Part shown: positions 7,702 through 16,320 of the stretch, in pieces
How the letters are laid out: the number at the start of each line of letters is the position of its first letter
Position numbering within the stretch: position 1 is the stretch's first letter
DNA from: Chlorobiota bacterium
Lineage (GTDB): Bacteria > Bacteroidota > Bacteroidia > Bacteroidales > JAADGE01
Length of the DNA: 39,932 nucleotides
Reading direction: 5' to 3'
Assembly: GCA_013153865.1 (NCBI GenBank)
Contig: JAADDR010000104.1
Coordinates: forward strand, 1 to 39,932
Position numbers and translations under genes: made by a program
Notes under the pieces: model-generated
Seen by the model: only the letters and a program-made list of their open reading frames with translations
What the model was told of the DNA's origin: nothing
Databases searched by the model: none

Positions 7702-8937
7702 ATGGCAAAAAAAGGGGCATCCGTAAAACGATTGAAATTCTGTAATTTCAAATTAGATGCATTGCTCGAAATTACTAATGCGATTAACGGAAACCTGTCT
7801 GTGGAAAAAATTCTTGAAACTTACCGGCATATACTTCTCGACGAACTTAAAATAGGCAAACTTGCAGTATTCGCAAAATCATACGACCAATGGGAACTTA
7901 TGCTGGAATCGGGGTCGGGGAATAACGAACATACCGGTATCGACATAGAAAAAGACCTTGCGGATTACGAAGAAATCACCGGAACCTCGTCGTCCGAAAA
8001 CAAAAATTTACTCGCATACGATTTTATAATACCCGTTTATCACGATATTAAAGCAATTGCATATGTTCTGATAGGCGACGTCGATGAAGAAAAAGAAGGA
8101 GTAAGCCCTACCATAAAACATTTAAGATTTATACAAACTCTTACAAACATAATATTCGTTGCGATAGAAAACAAACGCCTTTACGAAGAAAGTCTTAAAC
8201 AAGAAAGAATAAAAAAAGAAATGGAACTGGCATCACGAATGCAATCAATGCTTATACCGGATACCGATTCATTTCCCGAAAACGAAGCAATAAAAATAAA
8301 ATCATTTTATCTGCCTCATTTCGATGTGGGAGGAGATTATTTTGATTTTGAAAAACTATCCGAAAACGAATACTTCTTTTGCATTGCCGACGTATCCGGT
8401 AAAGGAATATCGGCAGCTTTGCTTATGTCTAACTTTCAAGCAAGTTTAAAAGCATATCTCAGAACCGGCATCGACTTGTCAGAACTCGTAAGACTGCTTA
8501 ACTCACGAGTGGTAGATAATGCCCAAGGCGAGAAATTCATTACCTTTTTTGCCGGAAAATACAATGCCGAAACAAAAAAACTGTGCTACATTAATGCCGG
8601 ACATAATCCACCTTTTCTTTACGACAAAAAAACAAAAAAACTGGCGGAACTTAAAGACGGATGCCCCGGTATAGGCATGCTCGACGAAATACCCTTTATA
8701 AAAGAAGGAACGTTCGAAATCTCGAATCCCTCGAAATTAATATGCTTTACCGACGGATTAGCGGAACTCGAAAACAATAAAGGAGAAGAAATAGGATTGT
8801 CCGAACTCGAAAAATGCATGACAGACGATAAATCGATTAACGAAAATTTCGAATGCCTGCAACATTCTCTTAATCTGAAAAAAGGAAATCCGGCATTATT
8901 TGACGATATCACGATTTTGGGAATAGATTTTCTTTAA
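7702..8937 (+). CDS. GAF-like plus SpoIIE/PP2C-type serine phosphatase
   Basis: This is a 411-residue regulator of the RsbU/SpoIIE class, which dephosphorylates anti-anti-sigma-factor proteins. Residues about 15-160 look like a GAF sensor domain. A short coiled segment, KQERIKKEMELASRMQSML, then leads into the PP2C domain (about 190-405). Metal-site motifs are seen: DVGGDYFDF, CIADVSGKGISAAL, FTDGLAELEN and DDITILGID. It is soluble, with no membrane span. It lies seven bases after efp and 22 bases before a secreted DUF4476 protein. No partner STAS or kinase gene is in the window, so its target is unknown. Confidence 0.88.
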   Translation: MAKKGASVKRLKFCNFKLDALLEITNAINGNLSVEKILETYRHILLDELKIGKLAVFAKSYDQWELMLESGSGNNEHTGIDIEKDLADYEEITGTSSSENKNLLAYDFIIPVYHDIKAIAYVLIGDVDEEKEGVSPTIKHLRFIQTLTNIIFVAIENKRLYEESLKQERIKKEMELASRMQSMLIPDTDSFPENEAIKIKSFYLPHFDVGGDYFDFEKLSENEYFFCIADVSGKGISAALLMSNFQASLKAYLRTGIDLSELVRLLNSRVVDNAQGEKFITFFAGKYNAETKKLCYINAGHNPPFLYDKKTKKLAELKDGCPGIGMLDEIPFIKEGTFEISNPSKLICFTDGLAELENNKGEEIGLSELEKCMTDDKSINENFECLQHSLNLKKGNPALFDDITILGIDFL

Positions 8938-8959
8938 CGACATAAATATTCTGTAACAA

Positions 8960-9841
8960 ATGAAAAAAACGCTTGCTCTACTAATAATTATCGCAAACCT
9001 GGTTAACAACTCGTTTTCTCAAGTACCTTATTCCGTTTTAACTTTTTTTTCGGAAGAAAAAATACCTTTTACGGTTATATTAAACGGAGTTTATAAAAAC
9101 TCAATACCGACGACTAACGTAAAAATCGAAGGGCTTACAAACCCGGTTTACGAAGTAAAAATCATTTTTGAAGACAAAACACTCGCTCCTTTAAATAAAA
9201 CCGTTAATACAAAACAAGGATTTGAACTCACTTATGTTATAAAAAAAGACGAAAAAGGAAATAATGCTTTAAATTACTTCTCCGAAGCCGTTTTGCCGCC
9301 TGATTATGCCGAACCCGCATACCGAAACAACGATATGACAATGCCCGGCAATCCGGAAGAAATTAAAGACGATATAAACAAACCCGAAAACAAAATTCCG
9401 GACGATAATGCAACAGAAAATCCGGACATAAAACCGGATATAAATAATGACGATATACCGCAAGATATAAATCTTAACGAAGATAAAAAACATTACGAAC
9501 CTGCGGAATATCCTTCCGCAATGCCTGACAATATGCAAAAAAACTGCAACATGCCGCCGAGTTCCGAAAAGTTTCTTGAAATTAAAAAAACTCTTTCGAA
9601 AGCAAGTTCTGATTCGGATAAACTTATTATTGCCGAACAAATACTTAACGATAACTGTTTTACGGCACGGCAGGTTAAAGAAGCGGCTTTATTGTTTAAT
9701 TTCGAAAAATACAGACTCCAATTTGCAAAACTCGCTTACAAACATACTTTTGATACCGATAATTATCTTATCATAAAAGATATTTTTAAATTCTCTTCCT
9801 CCGTTCGAGAACTTGAAGAGTATATTAATTCTTCAAAATAA
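8960..9841 (+). CDS. Secreted DUF4476 protein
   Basis: This 293-residue protein has a signal peptide (MKKTLALLIIIANLVNNSFS). An N-terminal beta-rich part follows to about residue 105. Then comes a Pro/Asp/Asn-rich spacer (about 110-190) with repeated PDI/NDD/DIN units. The C-terminal helical domain, about 200-293, has the DUF4476 look: FLEIKKTLSKASSDSDKL, then LNDNCFTARQVKEAALLFNFE and LAYKHTFD. DUF4476 proteins are widespread in Bacteroidota and of unknown function. The gene is probably transcribed with the phosphatase before it. Confidence 0.78.
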   Translation: MKKTLALLIIIANLVNNSFSQVPYSVLTFFSEEKIPFTVILNGVYKNSIPTTNVKIEGLTNPVYEVKIIFEDKTLAPLNKTVNTKQGFELTYVIKKDEKGNNALNYFSEAVLPPDYAEPAYRNNDMTMPGNPEEIKDDINKPENKIPDDNATENPDIKPDINNDDIPQDINLNEDKKHYEPAEYPSAMPDNMQKNCNMPPSSEKFLEIKKTLSKASSDSDKLIIAEQILNDNCFTARQVKEAALLFNFEKYRLQFAKLAYKHTFDTDNYLIIKDIFKFSSSVRELEEYINSSK

Positions 9842-9863
9842 TTAAGACAAAAAGCAAGAATAT

Positions 9864-9894
9864 TTTTACAAAGGGTAAGTTTCTTGTAAATTTG
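9864..9894 (+). promoter_or_regulatory. -33/-7 promoter for ribF
   Basis: TTTT (9864-9867), 19 bases and TAAATTTG (9887-9894) fit the Bacteroidota promoter. It is embedded in the hairpin at 9870-9900, so the terminator-like stem and the -7 element share bases. The ATG of ribF follows at 9906. Confidence 0.45.
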
Positions 9895-9900
9895 CCCTTT
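9870..9900 (+). terminator. 13-pair hairpin between DUF4476 gene and ribF
   Basis: AAAGGGTAAGTTT (9870-9882) pairs with AAATTTGCCCTTT (9888-9900), with two G-U pairs and a 5-base loop. It could end the efp-phosphatase-DUF4476 transcript. The T tract after it is short and interrupted, so efficiency is uncertain. Confidence 0.5.
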
Positions 9901-9905
9901 ACTTT

Positions 9906-10838
9906 ATGAAAATTTACAGAAATACAAACGATTTTAAAGCCGAAAATCCGGTTCTTACCGTAGGAACATTCGACGGGGTGCATCTCGGGCACCGTAAAAT
10001 ATTATCCGTTTTAACGCAAGAAGCCCTAAAAATAAACGGAGAATCCGTTGTATTTACTCTTTATCCGCATCCGCGAAAAGTCCTCGGCAAAAATTCCGAA
10101 AACCTTTTTTTACTCAATACTCTCGACGAAAAAATAAAACTTCTCGAAAAAGCAGGCGTAAAACATTTTATAATATACCCTTTTACAAAAGAATTTGCAA
10201 ATCTTACCGCTTGCGAATTTATTAATGAAATTTTATACAAAAAACTTAAAATTAAAAAACTTATAGTGGGCTACGACCATCGTTTCGGAAAAGACGGACA
10301 GGCAAATCCGGGAATATTAAAACAATGTGCAACTTCCGCCGGCATAGATGTTTTAAAAGTTGATGCTTTTGTATTTAATGAAAAAAAAATAAGTTCTACC
10401 GTAATAAGAAAAGCATTGTTTGACGGACACATCGAAGAAGCTAATGCCTGCTTGGGATATGATTATACACTTTCGGGAGAAGTAATATCAGGAAATAAAA
10501 TAGGACGCACAATAGGTTTTCCTACGGCAAACATTAAAATACCGGAAGAAAAACTGATACCGGCAAAAGGCGTATATGCCGTAAAAGTTAAAATTGAAGA
10601 AAAAATATTGCCCGGAATGCTTAATATAGGCACAAAACCTACCGTAACATCAGCCGAAAACATACAAACGGAAGTTCATATCTTTAACTTCTCCGAAAAT
10701 TTATACGGAAAAAACATAAGCGTATCTTTAAAGAAATACATACGCAAAGAAATTAAATTTCCGGATACCGAAACTTTAAAGCAAAGACTTACGGAGGATA
10801 AAAGACTTATTACGAAATTTTTTGGCATTAGCACCTAA
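9906..10838 (+). CDS. ribF: Bifunctional riboflavin kinase / FAD synthetase
   Basis: RibF converts riboflavin to FMN and then FAD. The 310-residue length is typical. The N-terminal nucleotidyltransferase shows VGTFDGVHLGHRKIL with the HxGH motif, and VGYDHRFGKDG. The C-terminal flavokinase domain (about 185-308) carries GNKIGRTIGFPTANI with the PTAN motif. The enzyme is cytoplasmic. Its last four bases overlap the end of the convergent cytochrome gene on the other strand, which marks the left border of the electron-transfer locus. Confidence 0.94.
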   Translation: MKIYRNTNDFKAENPVLTVGTFDGVHLGHRKILSVLTQEALKINGESVVFTLYPHPRKVLGKNSENLFLLNTLDEKIKLLEKAGVKHFIIYPFTKEFANLTACEFINEILYKKLKIKKLIVGYDHRFGKDGQANPGILKQCATSAGIDVLKVDAFVFNEKKISSTVIRKALFDGHIEEANACLGYDYTLSGEVISGNKIGRTIGFPTANIKIPEEKLIPAKGVYAVKVKIEEKILPGMLNIGTKPTVTSAENIQTEVHIFNFSENLYGKNISVSLKKYIRKEIKFPDTETLKQRLTEDKRLITKFFGIST

Positions 10839-13246
10839 TCCGGCCAAGTATATGTCCACGGATAACTTAACGGATTACCCGTATAACTTCTCGTAAAATG
10901 ACCTCGTCTTCCGCAAGGCATGGAATTATGACAACGCAAATAACATTCTCCCGTATTTTCTCCCGAAAAAAAGAATGCTCCCGAGAGAGTTTCTCCGGCT
11001 AAATTTACGTCATAATTTGCCGCCGAGCCGCTGCCGTATAAAAAATTAACAAGTCCTCTTTCGGAAGTATCGTAAGAGTTGTGAACATCGTGGCATAAAA
11101 TACAAGGACTGTCGGCTCTGTCAACGTGTATATAGTGCAAATCTTCAAAAGCATCGTTTCGGTTTGCAATTAAAGATGTTCTGTGGCAATTCCAACAAAG
11201 CTCGTAATCACCGTTGTCGTCGTTGTCCCATGTGTTACAAGTGCTTGCGGTTGCACTGCCGCTTTTGTCGTATTTACCTTTAAGCATTGTGTAAATACCC
11301 GTATAACTGCTTTCGGGTGTGCCGTCGGCTCCGTGATGTTGATGACAGGCACCGCAATCTTCGGCATCTCCGGTAAACCCGGGTTCTCCTTTGTTTATTA
11401 CCATATCGTGGCGCGAACCGGTATAATTTGATTTATCCCACCCGCTGCCGTATGATGTAGAAGGAAAAAATATTCCGTCGGGAGGGTTGCCGTCATGACA
11501 CCTGAGGCAAAAATCCCGTTCGCCGTTTGTTACAAAAACAATATTTTCGTTTGTATTGTCGGGGTCTGAGACAAGTGCTTCGGAATTATTGTAATGCGGA
11601 TTATGACAACTTACACATTCCAACCCCGAGTTTGTTCCGTTTTGCGGAATTTCGTCAACCTGATGCGTGTGTGTTCTGTTAAATTCCGCTTCTATATCGG
11701 AAGATGCAACGGTTCCGTTATGACATTTTTCGCAAAATTCTTCTTCGTCGTTCATAGGGTCGGGCGAACTGTCGCCGGCATAATCTGCCGGCGATAAAAG
11801 ATGCCTTTTTGCGGAGCCGTGTCCGTTATCGTGGCAATCCGTACAACTGTAAGAACTTAATTTATGCGATGAGTTATTCCATTTTTCTTTATTCGTTACC
11901 GGCACTTCTGCTCCTCCCGACAATGGTCTTGTATTACCCGCTTTTCCGTTTTCGTCATGGCAATTCAGGCAAAAATTTTCTATTGAAGACGCATTTGCCG
12001 GGTCGTAAGAGTAAATTAAATCTTCGCCGTAATCCGGATCAAGAAGTTCTACCGTTCCGTTGCGATGATTTCCGGTATAGTGGCATGTAACGCAATCGTT
12101 TTCGGTTACTTTGCCGCTCATGTGATGATTGGCTTCGACAAAATCGCCGGTAGAAGGGTTGATAATTTGTCTTCTGCTTCCTTGAGGAACGCTGTGGCAT
12201 GTAAGACATCCGGTTTGAGGATAAAATTGTTTTTCGTGAGGATGGCATACGGTGCAATTTTGCCCGGGATAATGATTTAAAAATGTGCCGTCTCTGCGAT
12301 GATGTAATACATTAGGGCTCGGGATATGGCATATCTGACAAATACCGTCAACCACACTGTCGTCGTCGCCGAAAGAATTTGTTCCCGTAAGGGAAGTAAA
12401 ATTTATTTGCATTGCAAAAGCATTATCTTTTATCAGATAAATATTATTTTTATTCGGGTTATGTACTTCGTGGCAAACCGTGCATCTCATATTCTCGTGA
12501 GATCTGAATGTATGACATTTATTGCAAAAAGTGTTGTCGTTATCGGTTCTGAGTAAAAATCCGTCATCGGTTGCCGCAAAATGAACTTTATGGCAGCTCG
12601 AACATTCTACTTTGGAGTCGGGTAAAATTAAGGGGTTTTCGGGAGCAGGCAGTAAATACGGATTTGAAGTGTCGTATATAATGCCTGCGGGATGGCTTCC
12701 TCTGTTTGTTACGGGATTATCCGCATATCGTCCGACATCGCGTGCCGAATGACAGTCTTTGCATAAAGCGTCTCCGGTGTTTGAAGCTCGTAAAAACGGA
12801 TTGTAAGTTTGTGAATGTTGATTATGGCAACTTGAACATATAATTGTATCGTTTATTATTCGTTTTAATATTTCCGGATTAGAACTTAAGTTTGCTTCGT
12901 ATGTCGTGTTTATTGCAGGTTTGTTCCATGCATGCGAGTTTCCGCTTGTTCCGGGAATTGCAATGTCCGCATCGGAAAAAGATACCGATGAGGCAATTCC
13001 GACCGGATTATGACAACTCATGCATAAATTGGCATTGCCTTTTACGGATGTAAGCGTGTTTCCGGCACTTGCATGGGTTATGTGACAAGCACTGCAAGTA
13101 AAGTCGTGCGGTGTGTCCGATGCGGGTTTTATACTTGAAGTAAAAACAGAATTAAAAGATATATATTGCGAACTTAAAGAAAATAATGCGCTTGCCGTAA
13201 AAATAATTAATAACAATATGCTTATCTTTGTTTTTGCAAACTTCAT
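10835..13246 (-). CDS. Secreted 20-haem c-type cytochrome
   Basis: The 803-residue protein begins with a signal peptide (MKFAKTKISILLLIIFTASA). It carries 19 CXXCH motifs plus one CX3CH, CYLRCH, close to the C-terminus, so it could bind 20 c-type haems. Many haem motifs occur in pairs in the doubled-CXXCH style, such as CNKCH...CTVCH and CVSCHNPH...CLRCH. Long linkers rich in Asn, Asp, Gly, Ser and Thr look like an extracellular protein. No CXXCK or other catalytic haem site is visible, so electron conduction is likelier than catalysis. No C-terminal sorting domain is seen. It lies ten bases after the type-IX-secreted propeller gene and should be co-transcribed with it. It may be an outer-surface partner of the barrel complex; that is inference. 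Confidence 0.92.
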   Translation of the reverse strand: MKFAKTKISILLLIIFTASALFSLSSQYISFNSVFTSSIKPASDTPHDFTCSACHITHASAGNTLTSVKGNANLCMSCHNPVGIASSVSFSDADIAIPGTSGNSHAWNKPAINTTYEANLSSNPEILKRIINDTIICSSCHNQHSQTYNPFLRASNTGDALCKDCHSARDVGRYADNPVTNRGSHPAGIIYDTSNPYLLPAPENPLILPDSKVECSSCHKVHFAATDDGFLLRTDNDNTFCNKCHTFRSHENMRCTVCHEVHNPNKNNIYLIKDNAFAMQINFTSLTGTNSFGDDDSVVDGICQICHIPSPNVLHHRRDGTFLNHYPGQNCTVCHPHEKQFYPQTGCLTCHSVPQGSRRQIINPSTGDFVEANHHMSGKVTENDCVTCHYTGNHRNGTVELLDPDYGEDLIYSYDPANASSIENFCLNCHDENGKAGNTRPLSGGAEVPVTNKEKWNNSSHKLSSYSCTDCHDNGHGSAKRHLLSPADYAGDSSPDPMNDEEEFCEKCHNGTVASSDIEAEFNRTHTHQVDEIPQNGTNSGLECVSCHNPHYNNSEALVSDPDNTNENIVFVTNGERDFCLRCHDGNPPDGIFFPSTSYGSGWDKSNYTGSRHDMVINKGEPGFTGDAEDCGACHQHHGADGTPESSYTGIYTMLKGKYDKSGSATASTCNTWDNDDNGDYELCWNCHRTSLIANRNDAFEDLHYIHVDRADSPCILCHDVHNSYDTSERGLVNFLYGSGSAANYDVNLAGETLSGAFFFSGENTGECYLRCHNSMPCGRRGHFTRSYTGNPLSYPWTYTWPD

Positions 13247-13256
13247 GGTATTTGGT

Positions 13257-15173
13257 TTAGCGTTTAATTATCAGTTTTAAAGAACCTGCAAATTCGCTGC
13301 TTTTTATTTTAAGAATGTAAATGCCTTGCGGTAAGTTTTCGATGTTTATTTTTTCTTTTATTTTTTTGCCGTAAAAGAATTTTGAGAAAACGGTTTTTCC
13401 GGAAGAGGATATAATTTCGATAAAAATTTTTGTCCGGGTTGAGTTGTTACATTCAAGTATAAATGTTCCTTTTGACGGATTCGGTGATATTTTAATAAAA
13501 GTTCTGTCGCAATTGTTGTTTTCGGAGTTTGTTATATTTACGATTTTTTCGACAGTATCTTCTCCGCATTTGTTTTTTGCCGTAAGTGATATTTCGTAAA
13601 TTCCCGGAGAGTAAAATTCCGGAGAAGGGGTTTCTTCGGTGCTTATATTTCCGTTACCGAAATCCCATAAAAAAGAATCTGCATTTTCGGATGTGTTTAT
13701 AAAAGTAATTTCCGTATTATTGTTTTTATATAAAAAATCCGCATAAGGTTTTTCTTGCGTGCTTAGGGTTAAGGTTTCGGATATGTTTGCAGAGGTGCAG
13801 AAAGCGTCGGATATTTTATTTATTTCGTAGGTTCCTTTTTTTGTTACCGGCAAAAACGTCGGATTGTTGAGGGTAAAAATATTTGTTTGAGCAGAATCGT
13901 TGTATATCAAAGGGAAATACCAAGGTGCATTACCTGAGAAATCAAAGCGTATAAGGGCTGTGTCTTCTGAACATGTTAAAGTGTCGTTGCTTGATATGCT
14001 TACGGAGGGCAATATTTCCGGAGTTTTTATAACGGCGCTTCCCGTAAAACAACTGCCTGTATTTGTGTTATCGGATAATTTTATGATTTCGTATATTCCC
14101 GGTTCGGAAATTTTAAGAGTAAAGATACTGTCTTCGCTTGTAATTTCTTCGCGGGCGTATCCGTTTACGGCATAAGTAAAATTCCACGGCGGCGTTCCCG
14201 TGAGTTTAATTTTGATGTTTGTGCTGTCGCCCGGGCAGATAACGGCGTCCGAATCAAAAATTTTTGATGAAGGCAAATTCTCCGGTGCTTTAAAAAGTTC
14301 TATTCTTCCGTTGTTTAAAGAACTTACGAAAATGATTTCATCTTCGCTGAAAGCTATGTCGAGCGGCATATTTAATTCTCCGGGGTTGTTGCCGAATTTC
14401 CCGAATTTAGTGATAAAATTATATTCTTTGTCGAAAACGCTTACCGTTCCCTGAAACGGGTCTGAAACGTATATGTTATTGCATTTTCCGGATGTAATAC
14501 CTTGGATTCGGTAAAATTGTCCGTCGTTATTACCGTATGACCCGAAAGAGTTTATAATGTTTCCTTGTAAATCGAAAACGTAAATTTTGCATTCAGGTGT
14601 AAATCCCGTTCCCGTACCGCCGTGTTCTCCCGCCAAAATTCGGTTTGTTCTTTTATCGTAAAATAAACATACCGGATAAGTTAGTACTTCTTTTCCCAAG
14701 GTTCCGGTAATATTGCCGTTTTTGTCAAGAATAATTATTCCGTTTTGTTTTCCGTCGGCAACGTACATTTGTTCGTCCGAATCGAAACATATTGACAGAG
14801 CGGAAACGCATTTGTTTGAGAATAAAGATATTTCTCCTGTTGAAGATATTTTATAAATTTCTCCGGAATTTTTATCTCCGATAAATAAATCCTCGTTTTT
14901 ATTTACGGCAATTGAGGCGGGCGGAAAATTCAGAGGTATTTGTTTTATTAATTGTCCGGATGTGTTGTATTTTATAATGCGGTTTTGTTTTACGTCGCTT
15001 ACGTAAATGTTATTTTTCGGGTCGAGAGCTATTCTTACGGGAGCGGTAATATTTTCAGATATTTGGTTTATACAGGTATAAACGGTATTACTTTCGGATT
15101 GTGCGGTTGTTAAAACAGGGGAAATTATGAATATTAAACCGAGATATAAATATTTTGGCGAAATATTTTTCAT
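13257..15173 (-). CDS. Type-IX-secreted NHL propeller / PKD protein
   Basis: The 638-residue protein has four parts. A signal peptide comes first (to about residue 24). An NHL-type beta-propeller follows at about 30-310, with repeated blades such as YVSDVKQNRIIKYN and YVADGKQNGIIILD. Next are two similar Ig-like units at about 325-480, each with a G-x-x-PW-x-F core (TGTPPWNF and SGNAPWYF). A PKD domain with SFLWDFGNGN is at about 485-548. The C-terminus has the type IX secretion type A sorting domain: ISPNPSKGTFILEC, then LPQGIYILKIKS. Known biology of this domain predicts export through the type IX system and attachment to or release from the cell surface. It leads the operon with the 20-haem cytochrome and has a sigma-54-like element upstream. 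Confidence 0.9.
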   Translation of the reverse strand: MKNISPKYLYLGLIFIISPVLTTAQSESNTVYTCINQISENITAPVRIALDPKNNIYVSDVKQNRIIKYNTSGQLIKQIPLNFPPASIAVNKNEDLFIGDKNSGEIYKISSTGEISLFSNKCVSALSICFDSDEQMYVADGKQNGIIILDKNGNITGTLGKEVLTYPVCLFYDKRTNRILAGEHGGTGTGFTPECKIYVFDLQGNIINSFGSYGNNDGQFYRIQGITSGKCNNIYVSDPFQGTVSVFDKEYNFITKFGKFGNNPGELNMPLDIAFSEDEIIFVSSLNNGRIELFKAPENLPSSKIFDSDAVICPGDSTNIKIKLTGTPPWNFTYAVNGYAREEITSEDSIFTLKISEPGIYEIIKLSDNTNTGSCFTGSAVIKTPEILPSVSISSNDTLTCSEDTALIRFDFSGNAPWYFPLIYNDSAQTNIFTLNNPTFLPVTKKGTYEINKISDAFCTSANISETLTLSTQEKPYADFLYKNNNTEITFINTSENADSFLWDFGNGNISTEETPSPEFYSPGIYEISLTAKNKCGEDTVEKIVNITNSENNNCDRTFIKISPNPSKGTFILECNNSTRTKIFIEIISSSGKTVFSKFFYGKKIKEKINIENLPQGIYILKIKSSEFAGSLKLIIKR

Positions 15174-15222
15174 TTTACGAATACTTTATTTGCCGGATTG
15201 ATTATCAGTTTTGACTAAAAGA

Positions 15223-15239
15223 TACAAATTGCACACCAA
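15223..15239 (-). promoter_or_regulatory. Sigma-54-like -24/-12 element before the NHL/PKD operon
   Basis: On the minus strand it reads TTGGTGTGCAATTTGTA. This fits TGGYRYR-N4-TTGCW except for T in place of the final C of the GC pair. It sits about 50 bases upstream of the start at 15173. Similar elements precede three other transcription units of the locus. Confidence 0.45.
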
Positions 15240-15512
15240 GCAATTTAGTATTGAAATTGAAACGAGAAATTAAAATGTTATTTATTGCCGTACTCATCGC
15301 AAAAAGGTATTTCGGAGATTTAATCAATGCTTTTTTGAGTTGTAATCGACGGGTTGTTTTATTTTTTGTTGTTGTAATTCAAATGTTTGTATCGGTTGTA
15401 AGATGCTTTTTGTTTTTTGAGCTAAATATAAGTTCCGGTTTAAATTATTTTAACAGAAAGTATAATTTTATTTTTTCGAAGGACCGGATGTTTTATGCAA
15501 GATTGATTTACC

Positions 15513-15526
15513 GGGGCATTTGCCCC
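15513..15526. repeat. GC-rich palindrome
   Basis: GGGGCA and TGCCCC are adjacent with TT between them, standing out in AT-rich DNA. It resembles common intergenic REP-like hairpins, but no second copy is seen in the window. Confidence 0.35.
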
Positions 15527-15580
15527 TACAAATTGGTTATTTACCCCGTAAAATGTTTTTTCCGGTTTTGGTTTAAAATA

Positions 15581-15610
15581 AAAAAGAGATGTTTTACGAC
15601 ATCTCTTTTT
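15581..15610 (-). terminator. Terminator after the minus-strand tetrahaem gene
   Basis: AAAAAGAGATG (15581-15591) pairs perfectly with CATCTCTTTTT (15600-15610) around an 8-base loop. It lies 30 bases beyond the stop of the tetrahaem gene and has T runs on both strands, so it could act in both directions. Confidence 0.8.
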
Positions 15611-15640
15611 TCGATTTTTTCGGAACTTAACGTTTGTTTT

Positions 15641-16138
15641 TTAATTGCTTGCCGGATTGGGATGGGCAATTTTCGCATAATATTCTTCGAAGTTAAAGCC
15701 TTTATAATTAGGGCTTTCTTCATTGTGGCATTTTTTACATACTGCTTCCGTAGGCATAATAAGTCCGTTTTTTATACTCAGTTCATGGTCTTTCATTACA
15801 GACATACTTTTATATGCGCTTCCGGGTCCGTGACAACTTTCGCAAGACACTCCTTCTTCTTTTGTTATGCCGGCAATTAAGCCGGGGTCTGCGGCACCTG
15901 CCGTAGAATGGCATTTTAAACATTCCGGATTATTTACTTCATCTCCTTTTAATGATTGCATAGCTTTTGAGTGCGGTCCGGAAAGCCATTTGTTGTATTG
16001 TTCGCCTTTTGCCGCTTTGTTATGGCACATTTTGCATTTAGATGCTCCTATGTATTTAAAATCTTGACCGCTTGCGTTGTTCCCTAAAATAAACAACAAT
16101 CCGATAATTAAAACTGTGTTGACTGATAAATGTTTCAT
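15641..16138 (-). CDS. Periplasmic tetrahaem cytochrome c (c554-like)
   Basis: The 165-residue protein has a signal peptide ending near GNNASGQ. Four CXXCH motifs follow: CKMCH, CLKCH, CESCH and CKKCH. The spacing and the segments YIGASKCKMCH, GPHSKAM and GVSCESCHGPGSAY resemble the cytochrome c554 family, a group of small electron carriers. No enzyme partner is encoded beside it. It is a single-gene unit with its own terminator and a good sigma-54-type promoter match, and it is divergent from the NHL/12-haem/kinase operon. A soluble periplasmic shuttle is the likeliest role. The C-terminus is a short loop-like tail, IAHPNPASN. Confidence 0.9.
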   Translation of the reverse strand: MKHLSVNTVLIIGLLFILGNNASGQDFKYIGASKCKMCHNKAAKGEQYNKWLSGPHSKAMQSLKGDEVNNPECLKCHSTAGAADPGLIAGITKEEGVSCESCHGPGSAYKSMSVMKDHELSIKNGLIMPTEAVCKKCHNEESPNYKGFNFEEYYAKIAHPNPASN

Positions 16139-16198
16139 TTTTAATGATTTATAGGTTGAGTAATATTTTATGCCTTTTAATTATTTTACCACATTTGA

Positions 16199-16215
16199 GG
16201 CAAATAATGTACCAA
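16199..16215 (-). promoter_or_regulatory. Sigma-54 -24/-12 promoter before the tetrahaem gene
   Basis: The minus strand reads TTGGTACATTATTTGCC. This matches TGGYRYR-N4-TTGC exactly, with GG and GC separated by ten bases. It is the best of the four such elements in the locus and lies about 60 bases upstream of the start at 16138. An NtrC-type activator encoded 4.4 kb away is the natural candidate to act on it. Confidence 0.55.
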
Positions 16216-16240
16216 TAAATTTTTTGATTCGGAATGGTAC
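16209..16240. repeat. Inverted repeat GTACCA-N20-TGGTAC
   Basis: Two 6-base arms flank 20 bases in the divergent intergenic region and overlap the minus-strand sigma-54 element. It could be a regulator site shared by both divergent units. Short arms make chance a real possibility. Confidence 0.3.
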
Positions 16241-16275
16241 CTGAATTAAAGCTGTTTTATTTTATCAATAATTTT

Positions 16276-16292
16276 AAGGTATCAAATTTGTT
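16276..16292 (+). promoter_or_regulatory. Weak sigma-54-like element before the NHL/12-haem operon
   Basis: AAGGTATCAAATTTGTT has GG-N10-GT and TTTGT like two other elements here, but lacks the first T and one purine. The same stretch could serve as a -7 box (CAAATTTG). It is 30 bases upstream of the ATG at 16321. Confidence 0.3.
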
Positions 16293-16320
16293 TTATTGCG
16301 GTAAAACAGGGTTTTGTATT

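Larger units (their letters stand above)
15174..15640. other. Intergenic region between two minus-strand operons
   Basis: This 467-base gap contains the sigma-54-like element at 15223-15239, a GGGGCA/TGCCCC palindrome at 15513-15526 and a terminator at 15581-15610. A reading frame on the plus strand crosses it but is Phe/Cys/Arg-rich with no recognisable domain, and its 3' end is antisense to the tetrahaem gene, so I do not call it. Nothing else is evident. Confidence 0.6.

Noticed and set aside
11183..12556. Several plus-strand open frames inside the 20-haem gene
   Set aside because: They are antisense to a long gene with 20 haem motifs, and their stop-free stretches follow from its codon use.
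10835..13246. The 20-haem protein as a nitrite or hydroxylamine-type enzyme
   Set aside because: No CXXCK motif or other catalytic signature is present; all sites look like ordinary electron-transfer haems.
15513..15526. GGGGCA/TGCCCC palindrome as a mobile-element trace
   Set aside because: Only one copy is seen and no inverted terminal repeats or target duplication surround it.
15251..15880. A 209-codon open frame on the plus strand
   Set aside because: It is Phe-, Cys- and Arg-rich with no domain or signal, crosses a terminator hairpin, and its 3' half is antisense to the clear tetrahaem gene.
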